Assembly: GCF_013426205.1 (NCBI RefSeq)
Contig: NC_089423.1
Span: 5,952,001 to 6,016,000 of the forward strand
DNA length: 64,000 nt
Reading direction: 5' to 3'
Source: Metarhizium brunneum
Taxonomy: Eukaryota > Ascomycota > Sordariomycetes > Hypocreales > Clavicipitaceae
Positions 12,901-24,696 of the stretch are shown piece by piece. The position numbers and the translations under genes are program-made. The notes under the pieces were generated by a model. The model was not told the origin of the DNA, searched no databases, and saw nothing but the letters and a program-made list of their open reading frames with translations. Every line of letters starts with the position of its first letter. Positions within the stretch are counted from its first letter, which is position 1.

Positions 12901-14160
12901 TTATACAACGGCCTCATTTGCCGCCTTGGCCGCCCTGGCAGCCTCCCTCTCCTGTCCCCATTCCAGAATAATCCTTCTCAACTCAAACACCACCTCGACC
13001 GCAATTAACAAGATGATGATTAGTTCCAACCTCGTGCCGTGTTGCTCGCTCGACATTTCGCGCAACACACTTGCTATTTCCTGTGCATAATCCATTTTTT
13101 GGTTTAGCGTGCGAATCCGTACGTTCACGTCGAGTGCGCGCCCGACTTGGTCGTAGTACCCCTCGAGTCCCAGCTCGGATTTGCTGTCCCAGAAGATGTC
13201 GGGCAGGGAGTCGGTCAACTCGGAGTAGTGGTTGAGTCGGGCTCGCAGACTTAGTAATTCACCCGTCTTTTGGAGGATGAATTTGCGGCCAAGGGGGACG
13301 CCGGAGCCCTGGGATAAGATGGCAGGGATGTTGCGAGTGCTTTCAAAGTACGCGGTCAATGCGCTCTCGAGAACAGCGAGCTTGGTGCTTCTCGCGAGTC
13401 CAGACGAGAAGGCGATTTTGGCGAGGGTTGTGTCGAGGGTGTCGCCGTCTTTGTGCTCGCGGCGGGTGCCGAGGACGACCATGTCGCCTTTCATGGTGGA
13501 TTCTGCACGGGTGGTGTCGGTGATGAAGTCGAGGTCTTCAACCTCGCAAAGCTGAGCGGGGTGTGGTTCTTCGGCGGCGCGGAGGATCTGTTTCGTGACG
13601 ACGTCCGGTGGCAGTGACCACGTTACTATCGTACCGGAGGGGAAGACAAAGATGTCTCCGCCATTGACGCCCTTGGCGTGGACTACTTCGCTGGCGTCGA
13701 ACCCCGTATTGTCTGGGTCAATGGCGAATCCGTGTGAGGAGAGTATCTCGACCACCATGGGCATGTTGAATGATTCAGCGATGCATGTTGCGCTTATGGT
13801 GGTCTCAATCTCAGTCTCAGTGTCGTCGGGGCTTGACTTGTCGCCTACACGCTTTGGTTGCTGTGCAATGATGGCGACTCGGCGGAGGGAGTTTTTGGCT
13901 GTGGTTGCGCGGGTGGGTTTGCGCTTGGCGGCAGCGGCTGACAGAGTTGGAGATTCATTCCTGAGAGGTTGCGAGGCAGATTTGACTTGGTCGGCGGAGT
14001 TGTTGGAGAGGAAAGGATTCGAGGTAAAGAAGTGTCGTTTTCGCGGCAAGCTCGCTGGTGTGGTGAGATGGAAGGAGCGACGAGGTCTTCGAGATGTGAC
14101 TGCGCTGTGGATGTGCCGGGCGACAACGTTGAGAGTTATCCGGTGCGGAGGGTACCTCAT
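12901..14160 (-). CDS. Mitochondrial DUF155 (RMD1/MRX10-like) protein
   Basis: A single-exon frame of 419 residues. The first about 50 residues are rich in Arg, Ser and hydroxylated residues with almost no acids, as in mitochondrial presequences. A DUF155 (RMD1 family) domain follows, about residues 150-370, including the GGDIFVFPSGTIVTW stretch and the LEGYYDQVGRALDVNVRIRTLNQK region before the end. A hydrophobic helix lies at about 385-402 (LELIIILLIAVEVVF), giving a C-terminal membrane anchor. In yeast the mitochondrial member, Mrx10, belongs to the MIOREX gene-expression assembly, while Rmd1 and Rmd8 are non-mitochondrial paralogues. The presequence favours the Mrx10 type. It is divergent from SEC14, sharing a 1.07 kb upstream region. 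Confidence 0.85.
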   Translation of the reverse strand: MRYPPHRITLNVVARHIHSAVTSRRPRRSFHLTTPASLPRKRHFFTSNPFLSNNSADQVKSASQPLRNESPTLSAAAAKRKPTRATTAKNSLRRVAIIAQQPKRVGDKSSPDDTETEIETTISATCIAESFNMPMVVEILSSHGFAIDPDNTGFDASEVVHAKGVNGGDIFVFPSGTIVTWSLPPDVVTKQILRAAEEPHPAQLCEVEDLDFITDTTRAESTMKGDMVVLGTRREHKDGDTLDTTLAKIAFSSGLARSTKLAVLESALTAYFESTRNIPAILSQGSGVPLGRKFILQKTGELLSLRARLNHYSELTDSLPDIFWDSKSELGLEGYYDQVGRALDVNVRIRTLNQKMDYAQEIASVLREMSSEQHGTRLELIIILLIAVEVVFELRRIILEWGQEREAARAAKAANEAVV

Positions 14161-15233
14161 GGTGATGTGGGCGTTGCCATGTGTTATTGACGGTCAATTG
14201 GAGGTTTAGACTGTCCGCATGTAGCCCTGCATGCCACGATTGAAAAGAAGTCGACCGGACATGGGTTTGCTTGTTGATGTGCTGATGGATGTCCTACCAG
14301 GAACAGCTACCCTGACGGCAAGATATTCGTATCTTATCACCTCGTGATGGTGCACGTGTGAAAAACTGACATACCAGCACGGTTTGCCAGGGACCAGGAC
14401 CACCAGGGCCTCTGCCACCATGGTCACTTGTCGGTCACAGTTACGGTGCCGAGTGGCAGCCCCTGCAGGGCCGACTACAGGGCACATCGTAAACAATTGG
14501 GTGCTGAGTAGCCACTGGCCCGCCCCAGACCCTGCACTTACTCATGTACTTAAGTAAGTATACTAGGTAGGTGCCTTGTGTTACAGGATGGATGGAACTT
14601 GGCACTCCGTACTCCGTACAATCCAATCTTACAATGTACCTGGATACTTCAGTGGCAGTGTTCCAGCGCTGCAAGTGACCATGTGTAAGTCCAAGTCGTG
14701 TGGAGGGACGACAGGTACACTGGCAACTGTAGTGATTTGGCGGCAGAACAACTGCATACCCGGATTATAATACTAACGTGGATTGTAGAGGCATGAGTTT
14801 GGAGGCGCTAGCCGCCTTGGGCGTAAGTTGGGGCAGAGGCTTGGCAAATGCACAAAGCCCCACCAAGTTCTCGAGCTTTGGAGTCGGTGCCTTGCCTTTG
14901 CCTGGTCAATTCTCAAGTTGGGGACGTCGGGACTCTATTTCTATTGGGAGGGAACCCGACAACACCGCTAATTGCCATAATACGCAGTTGGCCAAAGTAC
15001 ATTCTCCGCCTCGTCATCATCATCCTCCAACTCTTTGCTCCTCACTCCCTCCTTTATCCTTTTTCCTCCCCTTTCATATCCCGCTGTCAAAGACTTGCTC
15101 CCTTTGTTTACTTGGGCCCTGCACAACTCCCCCGCTCCTCCCGTCCCCCCCAGACTTTTCTAGAAATTTAAGAAGTGTCCTCTCACAAAAAAAAACGGCA
15201 TTTCCCTCCAACCCCTTTACCGCGCTGCCGACC
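14161..15233. other. Divergent promoter region between the DUF155 gene and SEC14
   Basis: About 1.07 kb shared by two genes facing away from each other. It holds intergenic motif copies (two ACTCCGTA near 14605, and ACTTAAGTAAGTATACTAGG near 14547) and, next to SEC14, a strongly pyrimidine-rich leader. An ATG near 14778 opens a long frame that runs into SEC14, but it crosses this leader and has no homology, so I do not use it as the start. Confidence 0.6.
15005..15185 (+). promoter_or_regulatory. CT-rich core promoter/leader of SEC14
   Basis: The plus strand is dominated by C and T for about 180 bases, ending about 50 bases before the ATG. CT-rich tracts just upstream of the start are typical of well-expressed filamentous-fungal genes. 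A transcription start inside or at the end of the tract is expected but not shown. Confidence 0.45.
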
Positions 15234-16528
15234 ATGGATATCGACAAGAAGTACGATAACTACGACTTCCCGGTTACTGCCGCCGAGCGTCAGGATGGCC
15301 ATGCTGGTCACCTTAATGAGCAGCAAATTGCCCAGGTCCACCAGCTGCGTATGATGCTTGAAGCTGAGGGATACACGGATCGTCTGGACACATTGACTTT
15401 GGTAGGTAAATCCCCAAAGCTTTGGCAGATGCCTTGGAATGTTGGCCTGTATTCTTCTCGTATACAAGCAACGGGAAATCAAAAAGCAAATGACATCTTA
15501 CCACGTCACCAAGGCAGGGGCTAACGTTTCGTTTCATGTGGTAGTTGCGATTCCTGCGAGCGCGCAAGTGGGATGTCAAGCTGTCCAAGGCTATGTAAGA
15601 TCCCTCCCTTCACTGCCCTTACCTGACGTCGATAATCAGAATAAGGGGGACTCTAACATGGCTCAACAGGTTCGTTGATACCGAAAAGTGGCGAAAGGAG
15701 ACCAAGCTCGACGAGACCGTTCCCATCTGGGACTACCCCGAGAAGCCTGAGATTGCCAAGTACTACAAGCAGTTCTACCACAAGACGGACAAGGTGAATA
15801 TGACCCGCTTACTATAAAGTAATGTGTCATTTGGTGGAGCTTGTACTGACTCCCATGAACAGGATGGTCGTCCCATCTACATCGAGACACTTGGCGGTAT
15901 TGACCTGACCGCCATGTACAAAATCACCACCGCCGACCGAATGCTTAGCAACCTTGCCGTCGAGTACGAGCGGCTCGCCGACCCACGACTGCCCGCCTGC
16001 TCTCGCAAGGTCGGCAACCTTTTGGAGACTTGCTGCACCGTTATGGATCTCAAAGGCGTAACCGTGACCAAGGTCCCGTCTGTCTATTCCTACGTTCGTC
16101 AGGCCTCCGTCATCTCCCAGAACTACTACCCTGAGCGCCTGGGAAAGCTGTTCCTTATCAACGCCCCGTGGGGGTTTTCAACTGTTTGGAGCGTTGTCAA
16201 GGGCTGGCTTGACCCCGTCACCGTCAAGAAGATCCACATTCTTGGCAGTGGTTACCAGAGCGAGCTGCTGAAGCATATCGAGAAAGAGAGTCTACCCGTT
16301 GAGTTTGGCGGTACTTGCACCTGTGAGGGTGGGTGCGAAAACAGTGATGCCGGTCCATGGCACGACCCTCAATGGGCACGACCTGCCTGGTGGGAGAAGA
16401 AGGCAGACGAGAAGACTATCCAAAACAACGGCTCCAAGATTGAGACGGCCCAAGATGGTCCCGCTATTGAGCCTGCCCCTATCGCCGAAACAGCCAAGGA
16501 TGAGACAGTGCAAACTGCTGCTGCTTAA
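15234..16528 (+). CDS. SEC14: Phosphatidylinositol/phosphatidylcholine transfer protein Sec14
   Basis: Four exons, 15234-15401, 15545-15594, 15670-15793 and 15863-16528, encode 335 residues; the second exon is only 50 nt. Seen: a CRAL-TRIO N-terminal helical region (about 30-75, with RFLRARKWDVKLSKAM) and a CRAL-TRIO lipid-binding domain (about 100-270). That domain holds DGRPIYIETLGGID and the gating-helix region FLINAPWGFSTVWSVVKGWLDP. The CTCEGGC stretch near the end is typical of fungal Sec14. A low-complexity tail of about 60 residues, rich in acids and Ala, extends beyond yeast Sec14 (304 aa). The protein exchanges phosphatidylinositol and phosphatidylcholine and supports Golgi secretion through PI4P supply. 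Every exon join is in frame and restores conserved sequence. Confidence 0.96.
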
Positions 16529-17220
16529 ACACGGCTTATTTTTCGCATATTTGTATTTGACACCTTTTGCTGAAAGTAGCAGGACGCGTGTGAAGAGCTC
16601 TCGACTTGGCTAAAGAAAATAAGAAATGCCCGGGGTTTGGTGTAGAATGGCGTGTTGGGAGTAGACAGCTGAGCTGGAGAGTATTTGTCTTGGGAGAGTT
16701 GGGAGAGACGTGTTTTATGGAAATTAAAGGCACCTGATGTTTGATTGATATGGGTGGCTCCAACATACACGAGAAAAAAGTATTCGATACAGAGATGCTA
16801 AAATTTTTTTATTCCTACATGTCTTTCTTCGGTCAAGTAGTCAGGTGCCGTTGTCATTACTTGCAGTGTGTTCAACTGTTTGCAGGGATATATGGCCTGG
16901 GAGAAGATAAAGAGAACTACTTATATAAACTGGACCGAAAATAGATTTCAGTCTCAATTCTGCTGGTTTGCAGGGTGTAATTGATGGTCTATGATTCTGC
17001 GCTAGTTATTCGATTTCTGTAAGAAAAATAAAAAGTTGCATGTGCCGAACTGTAGACGTCGGTCGTGTCGTGGCCCGAGTCGTAGCGTATTACACAAAAG
17101 AGAAAAAGGGAAAAAAAAGGGAAAAAAAGAGAAGTGGTATCCCGCTACCCCAAACGCCGTACGCGATGCATGCCCATTTCCAAATTACACGTTGAACCGC
17201 CTCCCCCCCAAAGGAAGAGC
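16529..17220. other. Convergent intergenic gap between SEC14 and MIS14
   Basis: Only the two 3' UTRs are expected. It is A/T-rich in the middle, and an A/G-rich tract lies at about 17090-17135. Confidence 0.6.
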
Positions 17221-17967
17221 CTATTTCGCATCCAACACGTACTCGCCCGCCACCCTCGCCCTCTCCATCTTGGCCACAGCAGACGGCATGTCCCTCTTGA
17301 GTCTGCCCAGCGCCTCGACGGCGCCCCTGAACCCGGCCTCCACACCGTCCTGTCTCTCCAGCCTGTCTACGCGCAAGCTGCCGCCTTCCTTGCCCGACTC
17401 GACGGCGACTGCCGCCCTGCGCGCCTCGACCGTCTCCTCGTCGCGCCGGATCGCGTCCCGGACGCGCGCGGCCTGCTCGTCCGCCGCCTTGCCGGGCACG
17501 GAGCGCTTCAGCGCCGCTACTTCCTCGAGCAGCTTTTCCTCTTGGGAAATGAGCTCCGCGACGCGCTGGCGCTTGCGGGCGTCGAAGGGCTCGTGGGTGT
17601 CGCGCGTGGCGGGCGACGGCGAGAGGTACTCGGTCGAGGAGACGGGGAGGCCGTTGATGGACAGGTTCGGCGCGGCGAGGGTGAAGGTCTTGTCGATGTA
17701 CTGCCTTGGGTCAGTTGCTGGACTTGCTGGTGGATGAGGAAGGAGGAGGAGGAGGAGGAGGAGGGGGGGGGGAGGTAGTACCTCGTTGACCAGGGATTCG
17801 ATTTGGTTCCGGAGCTCGTCTTCGCCTTGGCCGGGGACGTGGGGGAAGGCTTCGTTGATGCGGGCGGCTGCTGCGCCGCGCACTTTGGCCACGAGGTAGG
17901 CTAGGTCTTGGGGGGATTGGAGCTCGATTTTGCGCTGGGCTTGGGACGCGGCCGAGTCTTGGTCCAT
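17221..17967 (-). CDS. MIS14: Kinetochore protein Mis14/Nsl1 (MIS12/MIND complex)
   Basis: Two exons on the minus strand, 17967-17782 and 17700-17221, encode 221 residues. The 81-nt intron (GTACTA donor, CAG acceptor) joins LVNE to YIDKTFTLA; unspliced, the frame runs through a proline and leucine run that is plainly intronic. The Mis14 family signature is at the N-terminus, RKIELQSPQDLAYLVAKVR, followed by an alpha-helical region with coiled-coil character (about 105-170). Mis14/Nsl1 is one of four subunits of the MIND complex that links inner-centromere chromatin to the Ndc80 microtubule-binding complex. High G+C at third positions makes the gene look GC-rich beside its neighbours. The function assignment rests on the N-terminal motif and length. 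Confidence 0.85.
   Translation of the reverse strand: MDQDSAASQAQRKIELQSPQDLAYLVAKVRGAAAARINEAFPHVPGQGEDELRNQIESLVNEVLPPPPLLLLLLLLPHPPASPATDPRQYIDKTFTLAAPNLSINGLPVSSTEYLSPSPATRDTHEPFDARKRQRVAELISQEEKLLEEVAALKRSVPGKAADEQAARVRDAIRRDEETVEARRAAVAVESGKEGGSLRVDRLERQDGVEAGFRGAVEALGRLKRDMPSAVAKMERARVAGEYVLDAK
17739..17776. repeat. (GGA)n/poly-G tract inside the MIS14 intron
   Basis: The plus strand shows about seven GGA units then a run of G; on the coding strand this is a C-rich pyrimidine tract just inside the donor of the 81-nt intron. It is likely to vary in length between isolates. Confidence 0.85.
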
Positions 17968-19877
17968 GTCGGCGGTGGAAGGGGAAGGGGGAGGATGTGG
18001 AATTGTCGGTGTTTTTTGTCCTATTCCCTTGGTGTCGGGAAGGGAGTGGTTGTTTACTGTCGAGTATGACGGGTTGGAAAGTTGCGGGTGGGTTCAATGT
18101 TGGTGGGGCAAGTTTGCTGGACCGCGAATGACCAGGTGGTGATTATTGTGAAATTTAAACAAAAGTAGCGGAAACATTCTTCTTTTCTCTTCTCTTCTTC
18201 ACTGTGTTGATTATGCGAGAGACAGTATAAATGATGTTTTATTCTGTGTTGCGCAGCCTGATACACCATCTCCATGAGCTCATATATCCTGCCGAGCAGC
18301 CAAAAGTGGTCACGCATCCGAAAGAACGGGGCTGCAGTCAAAAGTTCTACTCTGCAAGTAAGGTCAACGCCTATTTCAACAAAATCATGACATTGAAATA
18401 CACCAGTGGCCTCGATCAACCCGATTGCCCGGTAAGGGGATGTAAAATCGAGCCTGCACGTAATGACCCAAAGGATATTCGGGAATTCATCCGGGAAATG
18501 CAAGATTAGTCCGAAGCAACAGCTAATCGGTTACGGAGTAGTCCGCCATACATACATAGATGCCAATACCCATCAGCCCACAAGATCGCCGGCAGGCGGG
18601 CCTTTAAAAGCCATCACATGAATTTATTGCTCCAAACGAGAAGAACGCAACCCTCCGTAGACCATTGGACCCTTGCTCACTCTCACTAATTTTGTGGTTG
18701 AAATGTGGAGTAAGTGCCAGGTGCGTATTGTACATACATATGTACTTAAGTACCTAGGTGTGTACTAGTAGTACTCGTAGTATTTATGAGTTAGTAAGTT
18801 ACTAATTGAATTGGCAGGTGCCATTGGGCGGGGCAGTCTCACATCCCTGCTTCGTGCTGTGCTTTGTGCTTCGTGCCGTGTCCTTGACCTTTTGACGGTC
18901 CTTGTTTCATGTTGCAAGAGGCGAGGAGTGCTGTGTTTTGAATCGCTGTAACCGTATGCTATTTACGGATGAACGCTATGTTGCAAAGTGATTTGCCATC
19001 ATCAGAGTCACGAGTCATTCTCCAGCCGTCATTTGTTGAAAGGGGCAACCCATGTCGGCTACATGTCAAGATACAAGTCGAGCCTCAGTCGAGTTTCAAC
19101 TCAGACCGCTGGTACTGTCACTTGCTAACGAGCAATTACTACAATTACATGCACTGCTAAAGGTGAGAAACTTGGACACTGCAGTCAAGAGGAGATCTTA
19201 TGGAATACAAACGCCTAGAAACACCCCGTGTGTGCTCTAGAAACCCAGTCTCCAGCTGGAGCCAGCACACATAGTCTACCTAAACCGAGGCTAAAAGCAA
19301 ACGAGGAACCAAACATACAGAAGCGACAAGAATGTGGATAGAACGAAAGACGAAAAAAATGAACTCCGAACGCTCCTTGCACCGTTGAGCTTCATTCGTC
19401 AAACCCTAGTTTCATCAGGGCTAGAACTGCCCATAATATCCGTAAAAGTCGTCATCATGCGTTTCTCCCGGTATCCTCTGCCCGTGCTGGCCCAAGAGCC
19501 GCGTTAGCCATCGTGTACGCCGAGCTCAATAGTGCCATGGTAGATGTAGTGCCTTGTGCATCATAGGATCGCCTTCTGCCCTGCGCAACGAACATTGAAG
19601 CAAGGGAATTTTTTCTTTGAGAAAAAAAAAAAAAAGAAGACACCATTGGTGATGTCATTGGATTACAAGTTGAAAACAAGTCATAAAAAAGAGTTGAAGA
19701 ATGGAAATGGGTAAAGGCGTAAAGAATCAATGTCTGCCAGAGAAAGTAAAGCTTGCGCTGTGGAATCAGTGACCAGCTCCCGTAAAAAATAGTTTAGACC
19801 GGAGATATATGTCTGAGCCCCAGGGTGTCCGGACCCTGCAATCAAATATGCATGGAGTGGGATCCAGCCATAGTGTG
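17968..19877. other. 1.9 kb gap upstream of MIS14
   Basis: The left end is the promoter of MIS14 and the right end the 3' region of the small four-exon gene. Short open frames on both strands around 18050-18510 overlap each other and carry no domain. Intergenic motifs are present (TTACGGAGTA near 18530; ACTTAAGTACCTAGGT near 18743), as is an A-run near 19621. Confidence 0.55.
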
Positions 19878-20575
19878 TTAATGGGGTAGCATATTCCGAG
19901 ATTCTTCGTCGCTGAGAATAATTTCGTGGACCGGCTCGCGCTGGTTCTCGAGCGGGACGTAGTCGCAGTCGACATATGAGGGCAGGAATATTTCTAGGCG
20001 CACAGGGTTAATTACTAGTAGCGGCTTGAAATGGGCAAAGGCCAGTAAACGAACCTGGATTCCAGACGAATCCTTGACTAGAAGACAGGTATGAGATCTG
20101 GGTTATAGTTTTAGCATTGTTCATAGGATATGGACTACAGTCTAGTGAGGAGAGGGGAGCAGCCTACCAGACGGGGTGGTCCATCAGGGTCGCCAATGTT
20201 GATGACGGTGCTCTCCTGCTTGGAGATGGCCGAGCCTGTCACAGGTGTCAGTAAACAGTGCAAACACTTTGGGCGAAGAGACTCGTTATAGCTCTGGCTG
20301 ACGAAGTTTCCCAAGCAGACCCAGGCTAGGAACCTGACGCAAGAAGGCCGGTGGATTGCACGATAAGGGTGCACAGGTCCACGCTCGCACTTACTCAACA
20401 AACTGGGTCGCCGTGTGTGCAGCATCTTGGTATTGGGGCTCGTAGAAGGCGAAGAACGTGAGGGAGAGCTTGAGTAGGAGCTCATGGATGAGCCACCAAG
20501 AGTCTTTGACGAGGCGTGAAATGCATCTGGTGAAGCCGAAGATCGGGTTGTCGGAATGGTGATGGATGACGACAT
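19878..20575 (-). CDS. Small Ser-rich conserved-style protein, function unknown (135 aa, four exons)
   Basis: Four exons on the minus strand, 20575-20395, 20235-20168, 20097-20055 and 19993-19878, join in frame to 135 residues. Donors are GTAAGT, GTAGGC and GTTCGT; acceptors are CAG, CAG and TAG. The first 60 residues are Ser/Thr/Pro-rich and probably disordered. The rest reads SAISKQESTVINIGDPDG, then ISYLSSSQGFVWNPEIFLPS, then an acidic tail with HEIILSDEESRN. That part has the look of a conserved folded or binding segment. The third exon is only 43 nt, and only this choice of acceptor gives a frame that reaches the acidic C-terminus. I do not recognise the family. No signal peptide or membrane helix is seen. 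Confidence 0.72.
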
Positions 20576-23154
20576 GGCGAGAGCTGGCGGACCGAGGACG
20601 AGGATATGCGGCAAGACAAGAGAGACGAGCAGACGATGGCTGGCAGGTGGCGAGGCGGGTATGTACAGTCGGAGAAAACAGTGGTGGTTGAAAACGGTGC
20701 TTGTTGAGAGAGGCGACAAGAAGTCGGGATGAGGAGAGATGTGGGGGCAGATGACGAAGAAGTGAGGTCGATTGGTGTGGTGACTACTCTGCAGTAGGGT
20801 CCAGAACAGAAGGGTGACTGGTCGTGCTAGTCGTGCCGGATCGGGGGATGGGATGGGCAATATCCAGGTGGGTGACGGGCGGTTGATGAGCGAGAGCCGC
20901 ACTTTGACTGTTGCAGCCGACCGAACGTTGAATCAAGGAGGCGCCGACTACGGGAAGACTAACGAGAGCGCGTGGGCCGTCAAGGCGGAGGCAGGAGGAG
21001 GTGAGAGAAGGTGGAGGATGGCGAATGTTCAAGGCTTGAAAGGCGGATGCAGATTGAAAATGGCATTCGTAGCTACTTGGCTTTAGTAGAGTACTAAGTA
21101 ATAAGTAGCGGCGAGGGACTGGACGGAAAGAAAAGAAGAGAGAGGAAAGAGATGGGTGAGCGGAGAGAGAGACGAGATAAAGACATGGAGGCCTGACAGC
21201 AGGACGCAGGTGCAAGACAGGTGAGCGTTCGGGAGGAGTGACATTCAGTCTGCGGTGACATGTGGAGCTAGTGACATCTAGAGCCGCAACCGCAGTCAGG
21301 ACATGAATGTCACTGCGTGTCCTGACAAGCTACCAAATACAAAGCGAGCAAGTCCACTATTCCATGTGTTGGCAGTGTGGAAACGCACCAGCCCGCGGTG
21401 GACCTTTTGTGGTCGTGAAATTGAACAAATGACAGGCTACCTCTAAGAAGTACATGGGTACATCGGTGCCTGGCGCAGTATGTATGGAGACCGGAGTACT
21501 CACCGAGTAAACTAGTAGCCGGACCAGAGCGAAATGGACAGGACAGGGGATCGAGACAGGAGATGGGACCTGTGCCATGATTGATCATAGACTTTTAGCT
21601 CACAGAAAAAGCGTCTCATTCGACATGCAAGAGTACTCCGACAGTGTGTTTGGCTGCCTTCTCACCGTCGGCATTTGTCTCCGGCCCATGTACCGAGTAC
21701 CCGGTGCAATAGCTTGCTCATCCAGGCTCGAGCCCAACCTTGGCGAGGTACCATCTCGTGACAGCTAGTCTGAGCCTCAACTGGCTTTGTATTATGCAGT
21801 CGAACAAGCGAAAATACCACCAGACGAGACCAGGGTTGGTGGTTGGGGATCCATCAATCCATCTTTCTGAGTGCGGGTACGGAGACAACCAGGGCTGAGA
21901 CATTGACCAAGTTGGAGTCTTTTCCGATTCACCCAACGTCGGCACTGAGGGTACCAGATCCAGAACACCAGGCCATTCCAGCTCCAGGCCCGACCAAGCC
22001 TCGAATGTATCATCTTCTGCTCCTGTACTCCGTAAGAAAGCTAATAATAGCTTGTCCTCGAGCTTGACGAAGCCCGGCTCCAACTCTACTCCATTCTATG
22101 GTGTACGAGGCCAAAACGATTTGACCCAACAAAGTATCACCTACGACTTATATGCTCCTATGTTGCATTACATTGCAATGCATGTATCTGATATACCTCG
22201 GCATAATGCCCCCTGATAGACAAACATCTAGGCATGTTGCCTTGAACAACTAGTTAGTGGGATTAAGTGGCCAAAATGATGGTTACTTAGGGTATTGAAA
22301 CATTCACTCTCGTCTGTAGTAATATTCCATTTGGCCGGGCTCGTATCGACAGCCTGCCTCCGGCCCACCTCACGACCCTTCCCAAGTCGTTGTTTCAAAG
22401 CAATTGGACGCGATACCTTGCTTAATAGCTTGCTGAGCGCCTAAATGCATGAAATGCCTGCCCAGTCTGCATATGCGAGCCACCTGCACCACTCGGGGAC
22501 ATCTCATTCTCCTCCGTTCCTCCCTTCAGGCGCCTCCTCTGCGCTACCGTCAGTTGAAATCCAGGTCGCTTGGGCATCCTTGTGTAGCGTCGTGGTTTGA
22601 CCTAGACCAATCAATCCAGGTTCAGCATTGTGCAAAGATACCAAGCGGCAGCCACATTACTGCTGCATGCGAATAGTTCAAGGCTCTTAGTAATGTGGTG
22701 TCATGGAATTCATGTTCGCTTGGCTTCGAGTTTGACACATACCTGAAAGGCTGTTCAGGAACTTGTAACTCAGCAGTCGTCGGTGTAGTCTCAGGTCGGT
22801 CGTCTGCATGCCTCGTCACGTGCATGCTTCCCTTTTAAGCCAGTGATCCACCAACCAACATGACTAAGCATTCAAGCTCCTCCAGGCTCTGCGAGGCTAC
22901 GTTCGCCATTGACGCCTACGGTGCGCAGAGCTTCTGCTAGATGCCATCACAGTCCATCCTCATCAACCTCTCAGCATCGCCCTTCACGAATCTCGTTCAT
23001 CTCGACATTGTATCACACATTGTAACGTGACTAACTTCGTGCATTCGCTACCAACTGGGTATCTGAATCACGACTTCGACCGCTTTCCACCTCCGTTCGC
23101 AACCCATCTCACATCATATCCTCGTCGCAGAGGTAGCTGCGTTGCTGCCATAAA
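20576..23154. other. 2.6 kb divergent gap before RPT3
   Basis: The left part is the promoter and leader of the small minus-strand gene, and the right part the promoter and pyrimidine-rich leader of RPT3. No frame here has support. One TACTCCGTA copy lies near 22026. Confidence 0.55.
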
Positions 23155-24696
23155 ATGGGCGACATTGCAGTTGAAAGCCAGGTCAACCACGCGCCGCCAC
23201 ATAAAAAGGCCGCTCCGTCAACAATCCCCACTATTGACAACTTCGAGGGCCTACCGACCGAGGGCGGCGATGACTACGCCTCGCTGAAGAAGTTGCAGAG
23301 ACAGTTGGAGTAAGCACATTCTCATTTTTTGTCGCCATATTTCTTGAGTCTTGGGATATTTTCCTGCGAATTCTATTCTCAACCGGAGCCGCCGACATAT
23401 ACTACCGCGAACTCCTTGTACTGACTGTTTACAGATATATTCAGCTACAAGAAGAGTACATCAAGGATGAGCAAAGGTATGCCTTCCATTATTCGCCACT
23501 CCCACAAGTCCTCGTCATGGGGCCATGGAACCGGAAACAATATCTAACACAGCATATTTCTTAGGAGTCTGAAGCGTGAGCTGGTGCGAGCCCAGGAAGA
23601 AATCAAGCGCATTCAGAGTGTGCCGTTAGTCATCGGCCAATTCATGGAAGCCATCGATCAAAAGTATATTTGTCCTATAATTGCCCTTGCGAGAAATTGT
23701 TCGCTGACCCAAGTCTCGTTTTGCAGCACTGGTATCGTTCAGTCAAGTACCGGATCTAACTATGTTGTCCGGATCCTGTCTACCCTTGACCGCGAGTTGC
23801 TCAAGCCTTCATCCTCTGTCGCCCTCCATCGACACTCAAATGCCCTCGTCGACATCCTCCCCCCTGAAGCCGACTCTTCCATTGCCATGCTTGGCGCAGA
23901 CGAGAAACCTGATGTGACATATGCCGATGTTGGCGGGTTGGACATGCAGAAGCAGGAGATTCGAGAGGCTGTTGAACTACCCTTGACACATTTCGACCTC
24001 TACAAGCAGATTGGTATTGATCCCCCTCGTGGTGTTCTGTTGTACGGCCCCCCCGGAACGGGCAAGACTATGCTTGTCAAAGCCGTCGCCAACTCGACCA
24101 CTGCCAGCTTTATTCGAGTTGTTGGCTCTGAATTCGTTCAGAAGTATCTCGGAGAAGGTCCCCGAATGGTCCGAGATGTCTTTCGAATGGCCCGCGAAAA
24201 CTCACCTGCCATCATCTTCATTGACGAAATCGACGCTATTGCCACCAAGCGTTTTGATGCCCAAACTGGTGCCGATCGTGAAGTCCAACGTATTTTGCTT
24301 GAACTTCTTAACCAGATGGACGGATTCGACCAAACCTCCAACGTCAAGGTCATCATGGCCACGAACCGTGCCGATACTCTGGATCCCGCTTTGCTGCGTC
24401 CCGGTCGGCTGGACCGAAAGATTGAGTTCCCCTCGCTGCGGGATCGCCGCGAACGTCGTCTCATCTTCACCACTATTGCCAGCAAGATGTCGCTCGCCCC
24501 TGAAGTCGACCTGGACAGCTTGATCGTACGCAACGACCCTCTTTCAGGCGCCATTATTGCCGCCATCATGCAGGAGGCTGGTTTGCGGGCGGTCCGCAAG
24601 AACCGATACAACATCATTCAGAGCGACTTGGAGGATGCATACTCCAGCCAAGTCAAGGGTACGAGTGACGATAACAAGTTTGACTTTTACAAATAA
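23155..24696 (+). CDS. RPT3: 26S proteasome regulatory AAA-ATPase subunit Rpt3 (PSMC4)
   Basis: Four exons, 23155-23309, 23435-23476, 23565-23663 and 23727-24696, encode 421 residues (yeast Rpt3 has 428). Seen: an N-terminal coiled coil (about 45-85), an OB-type domain with [16 protein letters not shown], then an AAA module. Walker A is GPPGTGKT at about 206-213, Walker B reads IIFIDEIDA, and the arginine-rich second region of homology includes [12 protein letters not shown]. It ends in DFYK, close to the HbYX-like tail of Rpt3 that docks in the 20S alpha ring. As part of the 19S base it unfolds ubiquitinated substrates. The 42-nt second exon and all joins keep the frame and restore conserved sequence. 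Confidence 0.97.

Noticed and set aside
14778..15524. Long plus-strand frame reading into SEC14
   Set aside because: It crosses the CT-rich leader and a clear intron of SEC14; the homologous protein starts at 15234.
18054..18509. Overlapping frames of 92 and 149 residues
   Set aside because: They lie in the MIS14 promoter, lack domains, and overlap on opposite strands with no codon preference.
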